Positions 1-10,801 of a DNA stretch of 39,152 nt are shown piece after piece. Made by a program: the position numbers and the translations under genes. Under the pieces are notes generated by a model that worked only from the letters and a program-made list of their open reading frames with translations, was not told the origin of the DNA and did no database searches. Every line of letters begins with the position of its first letter. The stretch's first letter is position 1. Source of the stretch: Actinomycetota bacterium (GTDB lineage: Bacteria; Actinomycetota; Actinomycetes; S36-B12; GCA-2699445); contig JAPOIY010000024.1 in assembly GCA_029978705.1 (NCBI GenBank), forward strand, positions 1-39,152. Reading direction: 5' to 3'.

Positions 1-142
1 CACCCGAACCCCCCGACACCACACCCACCACCACACCAGCCCGCCCCACCGGAGCCACCACCACACACAACCCCACCACCAACACCAACAACCCCCACCA
101 ACCACGCCCCAACCGCAACACCAACACAACAACCACCACCAT
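1..142 (-). CDS. Partial hydrophobic protein N-terminus, cut by window edge
   Basis: Partial reading frame on the minus strand, running off the left end. From the ATG at 142 it begins MVVVVVLVLRLGRGWWG and continues with further Val/Leu/Gly-rich sequence, as expected of one or two membrane segments. In-frame TTG at 160 and CTG codons at 151, 148 and 145 are alternative starts; I see no good Shine-Dalgarno sequence. Third codon positions are almost all G or T, unlike the C/G-ending codons of the neighbours. Support comes from a -10 box at 169-174 placed exactly as in the P2 and P3 promoters. The alternative reading is a Pro/Thr-rich C-terminal tail on the plus strand ending at a TAG at 214-216. 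Function unknown; low confidence. Confidence 0.35.
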   Translation of the reverse strand, partial: MVVVVVLVLRLGRGWWGLLVLVVGLCVVVAPVGRAGVVVGVVSGGSG

Positions 143-168
143 CAGCAGCAGGACGGACAACTGCCCCC

Positions 169-174
169 ACGCTA
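169..174 (-). promoter_or_regulatory. Putative -10 box (TAGCGT) of left-edge ORF
   Basis: On the minus strand 174..169 reads TAGCGT. It lies exactly 37 bp downstream of the direct repeat at 212-228, the same spacing as at the P2 and P3 promoters. No -35 match is evident, which would suit an activator-dependent promoter. Confidence 0.4.
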
Positions 175-211
175 GGAATCGCCCCTTCCGCGACGCCCGC
201 TCAGCGGCACA

Positions 212-228
212 CCTAGACGGAACCTTGA
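212..228 (-). promoter_or_regulatory. TCAAGG-N5-TCTAGG direct repeat, putative activator site
   Basis: Minus strand 228..212 reads TCAAGG-TTCCG-TCTAGG, two half-sites with 11-bp periodicity, the second differing at one base. It matches the sites at 3187-3203 and 18415-18431. The 11-bp head-to-tail layout is typical of OmpR/PhoB-family response regulator sites; the regulator itself is not in this window. Confidence 0.45.
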
Positions 229-320
229 CTATGGGCGACGGGAACCGGTCAAGCGAGTCTGCGGGGACCCGATTGAGCGACCGGTCGGATCGCTGTCGGC
301 CAGGGCGGCCGGTGGCGGAG

Positions 321-1682
321 TCAGTTGCGGTTGGTCAGGGTGACTCTGGCGGTGATCGCGTTGGTCCACTGGTTGCCGCTCCAGTCGATCGCGGTTTCGA
401 CCGTCATGCCCGACGAGGACCCGCCGTACGGCCGGTCCTGACACGCAGAACCCGAATAGTCCGCCTCCCACACCGCGAAACTGTCCGGCAGTTTGCCGTC
501 GCTGCCCTTCTTCGGCGCTATCTGGAGGGTGCAGTTGACGCTGTGGACCAGCCTGATCGTGGTGTAGCTCGTGTCGTGGAACTCCAGCGACATCGTGATG
601 ACAGCGTTGGCGCCCGTCATCTGGCGATACCCCGCCAGGAAGTACGACCCACCTGGCGCCAGCGGGTCGGCCGACGAACCCTTGGTACCCGACGTCGAAC
701 CGACGGCGTCCTTCTGCACCCGCTGCACGGTCGGTGTCGTGTCGTTGCGCCACGTCACAGGCTGACCGGTGTTGTTCACCACTTCGACCAGCACCGGAGC
801 GTTCAGATAATTCAGATGCGCGTTGGTGATGTACTGCCCCGAGTTCATCGTGTTCTGAAGATCCGTCTGGCAGGCGAACCACGTCCCCCTTCCGCAACTC
901 CCCTTCGGGGGGTTGTCCGAGGTGATGTCGAAGCTCAGGGCGTCCCGGACCGGCGCTCCCGGGGCCGTCAGTGTCCAGACCCCCGTCATCTCATCGGTGT
1001 AGTTCCGGTTGGCGGCGCAGAACGCCCACGTGTCGGAACCGATCGGTGACTCTGGTTCCTGCACACGGTGGTAGTAGTACGCATCGTTGTTCTTGTTGTC
1101 GTAGCAGTCGATCCGGTTCTCGCCGTTGATGTCCTTCGACGACAGCGTCATGGTGTCGTCGAGCCCCTGACCGAGTTGACCGGGGCCCGTGAACATCTGC
1201 GTCTGATTGTGGAAGTGGGCGCAGATGTTCCAGTGCGACTGGTTGACGTTGTAGGCCGCGTCGCAGTCCGCGTACGACTTCCTCCCGCCGAGGTCCCGTA
1301 CCCCGACGGTCACGGGAGCTGACTCCAGCCGTCCCGCCGGATGGGAGACCACGGCCCGCAGCGTGTGGGTGCCCACTGGGAGGGGATGCCGGAAGGCGAA
1401 GTCACCGGAGTGCGACACCCGTCGGACGGTGTGCCAGCCGTCCGCCGACCGCTTCTGGATCCGGACGGTCTCGCCGGCCCGGGGCCCCGCCACCCGGCCG
1501 CGGAAGAGCGTCCGGCCGGGCTGGACCCAGCCGTCGCTGTCGACCAGCCGCAGGACGACGTGAGCCGTCCGGTGGGGGCTGCTGCCCGGCGTCGCGACCG
1601 AGACGCCCGGGGCCGAGAGCGCCAGCGCTGACCCGACTACCGCGGCACTGGCGACTCGCACCGCTCTTCCCGACCATCCCAT
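321..1682 (-). CDS. Secreted paralog P1, unknown function
   Basis: 453-residue exported protein. The N-terminus (MGWSGRAVRVAS, then a hydrophobic stretch to about residue 30) looks like a Sec signal peptide. Residues about 42-130 form a probable beta-sandwich domain shared with P2 (landmarks GRVAG, VRIQK, HSGDF.FRHPLP, HPAGRLES). The rest is a Cys- and aromatic-rich domain shared with P2 and P3: NICA.F, a TWAFC motif, NAPVLVEVVNNTG, AGYRQM, CQDRPYG and the extreme C-terminal LTNRN. It starts 15 nt after the P2 stop with a GAGGGAG ribosome site, so the two are surely one transcript. A cysteine present in P2 near residue 447 is absent here and a new one appears near residue 384. I do not recognise the family; an extracellular adhesin, lectin or effector role is possible but unproven. 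Confidence 0.85.
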   Translation of the reverse strand: MGWSGRAVRVASAAVVGSALALSAPGVSVATPGSSPHRTAHVVLRLVDSDGWVQPGRTLFRGRVAGPRAGETVRIQKRSADGWHTVRRVSHSGDFAFRHPLPVGTHTLRAVVSHPAGRLESAPVTVGVRDLGGRKSYADCDAAYNVNQSHWNICAHFHNQTQMFTGPGQLGQGLDDTMTLSSKDINGENRIDCYDNKNNDAYYYHRVQEPESPIGSDTWAFCAANRNYTDEMTGVWTLTAPGAPVRDALSFDITSDNPPKGSCGRGTWFACQTDLQNTMNSGQYITNAHLNYLNAPVLVEVVNNTGQPVTWRNDTTPTVQRVQKDAVGSTSGTKGSSADPLAPGGSYFLAGYRQMTGANAVITMSLEFHDTSYTTIRLVHSVNCTLQIAPKKGSDGKLPDSFAVWEADYSGSACQDRPYGGSSSGMTVETAIDWSGNQWTNAITARVTLTNRN

Positions 1683-1697
1683 CGTCGCTCCCTCGCC

Positions 1698-3113
1698 TCA
1701 GTTGCGGTTGTTGAGAGTCAGCACGGCGGTGGCAGGGCTGGGCCACTGCTTGACGCCGCGCCAGTCGACCGCACAGTCCACGGTCAATCCCGACGAGTAG
1801 CGACCGTATGGGCGGTCCTGGCAGACGGAGCCGGAGGTGTCACCCTCCCAGGCGGAGTGGTCACCCGGCAGCTTGCCGTCGCTCCCCTTCTTCGGCGCGA
1901 TGTCGAAGGTCGTGATCAGGTTGTGGGTCGTCTCGTTCGTCACGTACTGCGAGTCGGGGAAGGAAAGTTGCATGCTCAGCGAAGCGGCGGTCCCGTCCAT
2001 CCTCCGGTAGCCCGCGAGGTAGACGGTGGCGCCTGGCGCGATGCTCGTCGGCTGGGAGACGTCGGAGTAGCTCGAGCCCCTCGGATCAGGAAGCACTGCG
2101 GACAGTTCCGGCGCCTGGGACCACGACACCACCTGGCCGGTCCGGTTCACGAGTTGGATGAGCAGGGGCGCGTTGGCATACCGCAGATCGGTCTTGCGTT
2201 CGACGTCGCTGCCACCGACGTTGACGTCGGTGTAGGAGAGGTAGCAGTCGAAGTAGGTACCGCTACTGCAGTTGGCGTACTTGCCACCGTCCCCGACTCC
2301 GTGCCCGATGCCGAAGTCGAGTGTCTCCTTGACCTGGTTCGCCCCGGTGTCTTTGATGTTGCCGTCCTTGTCGACAGGCGTCAGGGTCAGTTGCCAGGTT
2401 CCGGACATCATGGCGTCGTAACCGCTTTGGGCGCTGCAGAAGGCCCACGTGGAGTCGCCGATCCAGGTGGCCGGATCCTGGGTGCGGTGGTGGAAGGACG
2501 CGCTGCCGTCGTCATCGCACTCGACCGTCCGGTTGGAGTTGTTGTTGATCTGGGAGGCGAACCACATGTTCTGGGGCGCCTGGGTGCCGAGGACTCCCGG
2601 CCCGGTGAACAACCGGGTCTGGTTCGCGAACGTGGTGCAGATGTTGTGGTAGTTGGTGTGCTGGTAGTACGCCTCGGTGCAACTGGAGTAGCTGCCCAGG
2701 CCCTGGACCGCCACCACTCGGACCGCCGACGACTCCAGCCGTCCGGCGGGATGCGGGACCACGGCCCGGATCTTGTGGGTGCCCGCCGGTAGCGGGTGAC
2801 GGAAGTGGAAGTCGCCGGAGTGCGCGACGCGGCGCACCGTCTCCCACTGTCCGGGTCCGCGCCACTTCTGGATCCGGACGATATGGCCCGCGCGCGCTCC
2901 GGCCACCCGGCCGTGGAAGAGGATCCGGCCGGGCGCCACGCGCCCGTCGCGGTCATCTGTGCGCAGCGTGACCGAGGGACCTGCGTGGCCGACCTCCGCC
3001 AGGGAGGCGCCGGAAGGGGCCGCCCACGCCGCTGGCACCGCACCGAAGGCTCCCACCAGAGCCGCCCCACTGATCAGCCCTGTGATTCGACCGGCACGTG
3101 GACGCAACTGCAT
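1698..3113 (-). CDS. Secreted paralog P2, unknown function
   Basis: 471-residue exported protein, first gene of the P2-P1 pair. Signal peptide about residues 1-32, ending near AAWAAP. Domain order matches P1: beta-sandwich-like region about 45-140 (DGRVAPGR, VRIQKW, AHSGDFHFRHPLP), then the conserved Cys/Trp-rich domain with NICTTF, DSTWAFC, a C...C pair near residue 280, NAPLLIQLVNRTGQVVSW, AGYRRMDG, CQDRPYG and terminal LNNRN. An AGGGAG ribosome site precedes the ATG. Its own promoter lies in the 104-nt gap after argH (-10 at 3144-3149, direct repeat at 3187-3203), so it is probably independent of the arg operon. No enzyme motif or anchor (no LPXTG, no C-terminal membrane segment) is visible, so I expect a soluble extracellular or cell-wall-associated protein. 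Function unknown. Confidence 0.87.
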   Translation of the reverse strand: MQLRPRAGRITGLISGAALVGAFGAVPAAWAAPSGASLAEVGHAGPSVTLRTDDRDGRVAPGRILFHGRVAGARAGHIVRIQKWRGPGQWETVRRVAHSGDFHFRHPLPAGTHKIRAVVPHPAGRLESSAVRVVAVQGLGSYSSCTEAYYQHTNYHNICTTFANQTRLFTGPGVLGTQAPQNMWFASQINNNSNRTVECDDDGSASFHHRTQDPATWIGDSTWAFCSAQSGYDAMMSGTWQLTLTPVDKDGNIKDTGANQVKETLDFGIGHGVGDGGKYANCSSGTYFDCYLSYTDVNVGGSDVERKTDLRYANAPLLIQLVNRTGQVVSWSQAPELSAVLPDPRGSSYSDVSQPTSIAPGATVYLAGYRRMDGTAASLSMQLSFPDSQYVTNETTHNLITTFDIAPKKGSDGKLPGDHSAWEGDTSGSVCQDRPYGRYSSGLTVDCAVDWRGVKQWPSPATAVLTLNNRN

Positions 3114-3143
3114 GGTGGGCTCCCTGGGACGCGCGACTGACTC

Positions 3144-3149
3144 AACCTA
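3144..3149 (-). promoter_or_regulatory. Putative -10 box (TAGGTT) of the P2-P1 operon
   Basis: Minus strand 3149..3144 reads TAGGTT, giving a leader of about 25 nt before the P2 ATG at 3113. It sits exactly 37 bp downstream of the direct repeat at 3187-3203. There is no recognisable -35 hexamer. Confidence 0.45.
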
Positions 3150-3186
3150 CGAAGGCGTTCGCCGCCTACGCGCGTCCGCGGACATC

Positions 3187-3203
3187 CCTTGAGTGAACCT
3201 TGA
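3187..3203 (-). promoter_or_regulatory. TCAAGG-N5-TCAAGG direct repeat upstream of P2
   Basis: Minus strand 3203..3187 reads TCAAGG-TTCAC-TCAAGG, a perfect 6-bp direct repeat with an 11-bp period, in the argH-P2 gap. With the -10 at 3149 its centre falls near -58, a position used by upstream activators. See the matching sites at 212-228 and 18415-18431. Confidence 0.5.
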
Positions 3204-3217
3204 TCCGGTCCGGGAGA

Positions 3218-5841
<2,624 letters not shown>

Positions 5842-5913
5842 GCTGAGCCTCTTTCACGTTGTTGCCGTACATCTCCCCGGGCGCAGGACCCGGAAACACA
5901 GGGGGGACCGTCG

Positions 5914-6423
5914 TCATGGCCGGACCCGTTCGTTGATCAGGGCGAGGACGGTCCCGGCCACCGCCGCGCCCCCGTCGGGGGCCCGCGTGACCAGCAGGAC
6001 GGTGTCGTCACCGGCGATGGTGCCGATGACCTCGGCCAGCACCGTATGGTCGATCGTGCTGGCCAGGTACTGCGCGGCGCCCGGGGGCGTGCGCAGGACG
6101 ACCAGATTGGCGGAGTGATCCACGCTGATGATCAGCTCCTCGCCGACCCGCGCCAGGGCGCTGCCGCGCGCGGCGTCCAGGTCGGGGGGCCGCGGGGTGC
6201 TGTCGCCTCCCTCGGCGGGCACGGCGTAGACCGGCGCCCCACCGGGCCCGGGGATCTTGACGGCGCGGAGCTCGTCGAGGTCGCGGCTCAGCGTCGCCTG
6301 GGTCACGTCGATCCCGTCGCGGCTCAGATGGTCGGCCAGTTCGGCCTGGGACCGGACCGGGTAGCGTTCGAGGATCTCCACGATCCGCAGGCGGCGGGCG
6401 GACTTGGTGCGGGGCACGGTCAT
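5914..6423 (-). CDS. argR: Arginine repressor ArgR
   Basis: 169-residue arginine-dependent regulator. The N-terminal winged helix carries [12 protein letters not shown], the DNA-recognition helix with the hallmark SR pair; the C-terminal oligomerisation and arginine-binding domain carries GTIAGDDT. Known members bind ARG boxes as hexamers when arginine is plentiful and shut down the arg operon; the palindrome at the argC promoter (10715-10730) is the obvious target, making this autoregulatory. The ATG at 6423 overlaps the argD stop (ATGA). In many actinobacteria argF sits between argD and argR; here argD runs directly into argR. Confidence 0.96.
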   Translation of the reverse strand: MTVPRTKSARRLRIVEILERYPVRSQAELADHLSRDGIDVTQATLSRDLDELRAVKIPGPGGAPVYAVPAEGGDSTPRPPDLDAARGSALARVGEELIISVDHSANLVVLRTPPGAAQYLASTIDHTVLAEVIGTIAGDDTVLLVTRAPDGGAAVAGTVLALINERVRP

Positions 6424-7622
6424 GGCGTCTCCTGCGCCGTGGTCAGGATGTCCGGCAGGTCCGCGAGGAACCGGTCCACCTCGTCCTGGGTGATGATCAG
6501 CGGCGGGGCCAGCCGGATGGCGTCGGGGCGCACAGCGTTGACCAGGTACCCCCGCTCGCGGGCCGCCGCCTCGACGGCGGGAGCCACCGGCTCGGACAAG
6601 AGCAGGGCCCGCCACAGTCCCGCGCCGCGCTGGCCGGCGACCAGAGGATGGGGGGTGGCGGCGAGTCCGGTGGCGAGGGCCTCCCCCACCTCCGTGACGT
6701 GGCCGAGCAGCCCGTCGGCACTGATCGTCTGCAGCACGGCGAGCGCGGCGGCACACGAGACCGGGTTGCCGCCGAACGTGGTGCCATGGTCACCGGGGCG
6801 CAGCAGATCCCCGGCTCCGCCGAACGCCAGACACGCCCCCAGCGGCATGCCGCCCGCCAGCCCCTTGGCGAGGGTGAGGACGTCGGGATCGGCGGCGGCC
6901 CCGGCGAACCAGGCACCGGTGCGCCCGATGCCCGACTGGACCTCGTCGAGGACGAGCAGGGCGTCGTGGGTCGCGGTGATGCGCCGGGCGGCGGCCAGGT
7001 AACCGGCGGGTGCGGGAATGACCCCGCCCTCCCCCTGCACCGGCTCCAGGAACACGGCGGAGGTGTGGGCGGTGACGGCGGCCGCCAGGGCGTCAGCGTC
7101 GCCATACGGCACGAACGTGACGGGCCCGGGCAGCGGTTCGAAGGGGATGCGTTTAGCAGCGTTGCCTGTGATCGACAGGGCCCCCATGGTGCGCCCGTGG
7201 AACGACCCCTCCGCCGCCACGATCTCCAGCGAGCCGCCGGACGGGTCCTTCGCCCAGCCGTGCCGCCGGGCGATCTTGTAGGCGGCCTCGTTGGCGGTGG
7301 CCCCGTCCTGGCTGAAGAACACCCGCGCGGGGCGGCCCGCCAGGGCGACGAGCTGTTCGGCCAGCTCCACGCCGGGCTCGTGGGCGGCCAGGTTGCTGAC
7401 GTGGATCAGGCGCTGCGCCTGCTCGGCGACGGCGGCCGCGATGGCCGGGTGGGCGTGGCCGAGGGTGTTGACGGCGATTCCCGCGAGGAGGTCGAGGTAC
7501 TCGGTGCCGTCGGCGTCCCAGACCCGCGCGCCGGAACCGTGGGTCAGGGTCACCGGCGGGGTGCCGTAGTTGGCCATCATGACCCGGTCCCAGCGGGCCC
7601 GCATCTGCTCGTTGTCGGTCAT
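6420..7622 (-). CDS. argD: Acetylornithine aminotransferase
   Basis: 400-residue class-III PLP aminotransferase converting N-acetylglutamate semialdehyde to N-acetylornithine. The PLP lysine is K253 in TLAKGLAGG, the cofactor aspartate is in [14 protein letters not shown] (about 225-235), and the TTFGGNP loop is present. The phosphate-binding loop reads [13 protein letters not shown] (about 102-114) where most family members have N-S-G in place of Q-D-G, a small departure worth noting. ATGA overlaps with both argB and argR imply translational coupling. Confidence 0.95.
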   Translation of the reverse strand: MTDNEQMRARWDRVMMANYGTPPVTLTHGSGARVWDADGTEYLDLLAGIAVNTLGHAHPAIAAAVAEQAQRLIHVSNLAAHEPGVELAEQLVALAGRPARVFFSQDGATANEAAYKIARRHGWAKDPSGGSLEIVAAEGSFHGRTMGALSITGNAAKRIPFEPLPGPVTFVPYGDADALAAAVTAHTSAVFLEPVQGEGGVIPAPAGYLAAARRITATHDALLVLDEVQSGIGRTGAWFAGAAADPDVLTLAKGLAGGMPLGACLAFGGAGDLLRPGDHGTTFGGNPVSCAAALAVLQTISADGLLGHVTEVGEALATGLAATPHPLVAGQRGAGLWRALLLSEPVAPAVEAAARERGYLVNAVRPDAIRLAPPLIITQDEVDRFLADLPDILTTAQETP

Positions 7623-8527
7623 GCGTCCACCGTCCCGTCCGGCAGCACCATCGTGCCGACCCCCTCATCGGTGAACACCTCGAGCAGGAGCGCGTGCGGG
7701 ATCCGCCCGTCGATGACGTGGGCCCGTGGCACCCCGGCGGCCACGGCGTCCGCACACGCCTGCATCTTGGGCGCCATGCCCGACTCGAGGTCGGGCAGCC
7801 GGTCCCGCAGTTCGCTGAGGGACAGCGTGCGCAGGACCTCCTGCGAGTGTGGCCAGTCGGCGAACAGCCCCTCGACGTCGGTGAGCAGGACGAACTTGTC
7901 GGCGGGCAACTCGGCGGCCAGGGCGGCCGCCGCGGCGTCGGCGTTGATGTTGTAGACGAACCCGTCCTCGCCGATGCCCACGCTGCTCACGACGGGGATG
8001 AGCCCGTCGTCCAGGAGGGTGGTGACGAAGTCGGGCCGCACCGACACGATGTCGCCCACGAAGCCGATGTCCTCGTGGGCGCCGGCCACGACGGCCAGGC
8101 GCCGCGTCGTCGTGAACAGGTGCGCGTCCTCCCCGGAGACCCCGACGGCATACGGTCCGTGTTCGTTGATGAGGCGCACGATGTCGCGCTGGACCTGGCC
8201 GGTGAGCACCATGCGGACGACGTCCATCGCCTCTTGGGTGGTCACCCGGTAGCCGCCCTTGAAGTGGGACTCCACGCCGAGCCGGTCGAGCATGCGGGTG
8301 ATCTGCGGGCCGCCCCCATGGCTCACAATGGGCCGCAGGCCCGCCATCCGCAGGAACACGACATCCTCGGCGAAGGACCGCTGCAGGTCCGCGTCGACCA
8401 TGGCGTTGCCGCCGTACTTGACTACGACGGTGGCGCCGTGGAATCGCTCGAGCCACGGCAGGGCCTCGGCGAGCACGGCGGCCTTGGCCATGGCGGACTC
8501 GCGGTCGGGGGTGCGGGAAGTGCTCAT
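7619..8527 (-). CDS. argB: Acetylglutamate kinase
   Basis: 302-residue amino-acid kinase family enzyme that phosphorylates N-acetylglutamate, usually the arginine-inhibited step. VVKYGGNAM near residue 36 is the ATP/phosphate-transfer loop; SHGGGPQI is the substrate glycine loop; the ATP-site region around [12 protein letters not shown] is intact. An N-terminal extension of about 20 residues, as found in arginine-sensitive hexameric forms, fits feedback control, but that is inference. An alternative ATG 12 codons further in exists. It overlaps argJ and argD by 4 nt each. Confidence 0.96.
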   Translation of the reverse strand: MSTSRTPDRESAMAKAAVLAEALPWLERFHGATVVVKYGGNAMVDADLQRSFAEDVVFLRMAGLRPIVSHGGGPQITRMLDRLGVESHFKGGYRVTTQEAMDVVRMVLTGQVQRDIVRLINEHGPYAVGVSGEDAHLFTTTRRLAVVAGAHEDIGFVGDIVSVRPDFVTTLLDDGLIPVVSSVGIGEDGFVYNINADAAAAALAAELPADKFVLLTDVEGLFADWPHSQEVLRTLSLSELRDRLPDLESGMAPKMQACADAVAAGVPRAHVIDGRIPHALLLEVFTDEGVGTMVLPDGTVDA

Positions 8528-9675
8528 GTGGAGTACGCCGAGTTCTCGTGGACGTACGCGGCGGTCAGGTCGTTGGTCCAGATGGTGGCGGACTGCTCGC
8601 CGGACCGCAGGTCGACGGCGACGGTCACTTCCCGGGCTGTCATGTCGACCAGGGAGCGGTCCTCCCCCACCGCACCGTCACGGCAGACCCAGACCCCGTT
8701 CACGGCGACGTCGATGGCATCCGGTTCGAAGGTGGCCGCGGTGGTGCCGACCGCCGACAGGATGCGCCCCCAGTTCGGGTCCTCGCCGTGCACGGCGCAT
8801 TTGAACAGGTTGCTGGCGGCGACGGCGCGGCCGACGGCCACCGCTTCCTCCTCGGAGGCCGCCTGCAGGACATCGATGCGGATGTCCTTGGAGGCGCCCT
8901 CGGCGTCGGCGACCAACTGCCGGCTGAGATCGGCGCAGACAGCCGTCACCAGGTCGGCCAGGGCGGCCGGGGACGGGGTGACCCCGGACGAGCCGGAAGC
9001 CAGCAGCACGACGGTGTCGTTGGTGGACATGCAGCCGTCGGAGTCGATGCGGTTGAAGGTGCGGGCCACGGCGGCGGCCAGGATGGGCTGCAGGGTGGCG
9101 TGGTCGGCGACCGCGTCGGTCGTGAGCACAGACAGCATCGTGGCCATGCCCGGGGCCAGCATCCCCGCCCCCTTGGCCATGCCTCCGACGATCACGCCCG
9201 CGCCCTCGGCCACGGCCGTCTTCGGGACCGTGTCGGTGGTCATGATCGCGGTGGCGGCGGCGGCGCCGCCATCGTCGGAGAGGTGTTCGGCCGCGGCGCT
9301 GAACCCCGGTAGCAGGCGGGTCATCGGCAGGCGCTCCCCGATCAGGCCGGTGGAGCACACGGCCACCTCGATGGGCCCGCAGCCCAGCAGGTCGGCGACG
9401 TACTCGGCGGTGTGGTGGGTGTCGGCGAAACCCGCCGGCCCGGTGCAGGCATTGGCCCCGCCGGAGTTGAGGGCGACGGCCGTGAACTCCCCCCCGGTGA
9501 GGCACTGCCGCGTCCACAGGACGGGGGCGGCCGTGATCCGGTTGGTGGTGAACACCGCTGCCGCTGCCCGGCACGGCCCGTCGTTGACGACCAGGGCGAC
9601 GTCCGGAGCCCCCGATTCCTTCAGCCCGGCGGCCACCCCGGCCGCCCGGAAGCCGCGGGCGGCGGTGACACTCAC
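8524..9675 (-). CDS. argJ: Glutamate N-acetyltransferase / ornithine acetyltransferase
   Basis: 383-residue ArgJ, which transfers acetyl from N-acetylornithine to glutamate, so the pathway runs as a cycle and releases ornithine. The self-cleavage site is APGMATML with Thr179 as the predicted nucleophile of the beta chain; CSTGLIG and GGANACTG motifs of the N-terminal half are intact. Whether it is also able to use acetyl-CoA (bifunctional) cannot be read from sequence. It overlaps argC and argB stops/starts by 4 nt. Confidence 0.96.
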   Translation of the reverse strand: MSVTAARGFRAAGVAAGLKESGAPDVALVVNDGPCRAAAAVFTTNRITAAPVLWTRQCLTGGEFTAVALNSGGANACTGPAGFADTHHTAEYVADLLGCGPIEVAVCSTGLIGERLPMTRLLPGFSAAAEHLSDDGGAAAATAIMTTDTVPKTAVAEGAGVIVGGMAKGAGMLAPGMATMLSVLTTDAVADHATLQPILAAAVARTFNRIDSDGCMSTNDTVVLLASGSSGVTPSPAALADLVTAVCADLSRQLVADAEGASKDIRIDVLQAASEEEAVAVGRAVAASNLFKCAVHGEDPNWGRILSAVGTTAATFEPDAIDVAVNGVWVCRDGAVGEDRSLVDMTAREVTVAVDLRSGEQSATIWTNDLTAAYVHENSAYST

Positions 9676-10712
9676 GGCGCCACCCCCAGCACCGACAGCC
9701 CGGCGTCCTCAGGCAGACCGAGCATGAGGTTGGCGCACTGCACCGCCTGGCCGGCGGCCCCCTTCTGCAGATTGTCGATCGCGGTCACGACGACCGCGCG
9801 GCCGGCGTGGTCGTCGCGGGCCACCTGCAGCAACGCGGTGTTGGCGCCTGTTGTCGCGGCGGTGACCGGCCAGTCGCCTTCGGCGAGGACCCGCACGAAG
9901 GGTTCGTCGGCGTAGGCCTTGGTCAAGAGGGCGCGCAGGTCGTCGGCGGTGACGTCGGCGTCCACCGGGGCCGACGACGTGGCGAGGATGCCGCGCGGCA
10001 TCGGAGCCAGGAGCGGGGTGAAGGACAGCCGGGGGGCGGTGGCGCCCGCCGTCCGCAGGGCCTGCTCGATCTCGGGGGTGTGCTGGTGCACGCCGCCGAC
10101 CTTGTAGGCCTTCATCGATCCCATGACCTCGGTGGCGAGCAGCGCCTCGGAGGCGGTGCGGCCCGCGCCACTCGTCCCGCTGGCGGCCACGACGACCAAC
10201 TGACTCTCCTCCACGACGCCCGCCGCCAGCAGCGGCCAGAGGGACAGCGTGATCGCGGTCGCGTAGCAGCCGGGCACGGCGACACGCCGGGCACCCCGGA
10301 TCCGGTCGCGGGCGCCGGGGAGCTCGGGTAGGCCGTACTCCCAGGTCCCGGGGTGCTCCGGGGAGCCGTAGTAGGCCTGCCAGTCGGCGGGATCGCGCAG
10401 GCGGTGGTCGGCACCGAGGTCGACCACGACCGTGTCGTCCGGGAGCGCGGCGGCCACGGCACCGGAATGGCCGTGCGGCAGCGCGAGGAACACCACGTCC
10501 ACGCCCGCGAGGGCGGCCGCGTCCGTGTCGGCGAACACGTCGTGCGCGCGGTCGGTCAAGCCCGGGTGCACGTCGGTGACCGGCCGGCCGGCCTTGCTGC
10601 CCGCGGCCAGGACCTGCACGTCGAACGCAGGATGCTCGCTGAGGAGACGGACCAGTTCGCCGCCGGCGTACCCGCTGGCTCCGACGACGGCGGCCGTCTG
10701 ACGCTGAAGCAT
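9672..10712 (-). CDS. argC: N-acetyl-gamma-glutamyl-phosphate reductase
   Basis: 346-residue NADPH-dependent reductase making N-acetylglutamate semialdehyde. The nucleotide-binding GASGYAGGEL is at residues 11-20 and the catalytic Cys149 is in PGCYATA. I place the start at the ATG at 10712, not at 10730, because a consensus -10 box (TATAAT at 10725..10720) ends 7 nt before it, predicting transcription from or next to the A of this ATG. The upstream ATG lies inside the operator and ahead of the -10. First gene of the operon argC-J-B-D-R-G-H. Confidence 0.96.
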   Translation of the reverse strand: MLQRQTAAVVGASGYAGGELVRLLSEHPAFDVQVLAAGSKAGRPVTDVHPGLTDRAHDVFADTDAAALAGVDVVFLALPHGHSGAVAAALPDDTVVVDLGADHRLRDPADWQAYYGSPEHPGTWEYGLPELPGARDRIRGARRVAVPGCYATAITLSLWPLLAAGVVEESQLVVVAASGTSGAGRTASEALLATEVMGSMKAYKVGGVHQHTPEIEQALRTAGATAPRLSFTPLLAPMPRGILATSSAPVDADVTADDLRALLTKAYADEPFVRVLAEGDWPVTAATTGANTALLQVARDDHAGRAVVVTAIDNLQKGAAGQAVQCANLMLGLPEDAGLSVLGVAP

Positions 10713-10714
10713 GG

Positions 10715-10730
10715 ATGCGATTATACGCAT
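10715..10730. promoter_or_regulatory. ARG-box-like operator containing the argC -10 box
   Basis: Perfect inverted repeat ATGCG-N6-CGCAT; read on the minus strand the six central bases are TATAAT, a consensus -10 box for argC. ArgR binding here would directly occlude RNA polymerase. The -35 region (about 10743-10748 on the minus strand) is weak. The palindrome resembles ARG boxes only loosely at base level, so the assignment rests on its position and on argR being in the operon. Confidence 0.75.
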
Positions 10731-10801
10731 ACTCGCGCCGGGGTCGTCCCGCCGACCCGTTCCGGGTGCCGGGGGACGGCGGGTACGGCACAGTCGGGCC
10801 C

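Noticed and set aside
244-285. Terminator after P1 from ACCGGTC/GACCGGT inverted repeat
   Set aside because: The arms are 7 bp with a 28-nt loop and no T-tract; too weak to call.
5878-5894. Attenuator hairpin between argR and argG
   Set aside because: Only a 5-bp CCGGG/CCCGG stem, common by chance at this GC content; mentioned under argG but not called.
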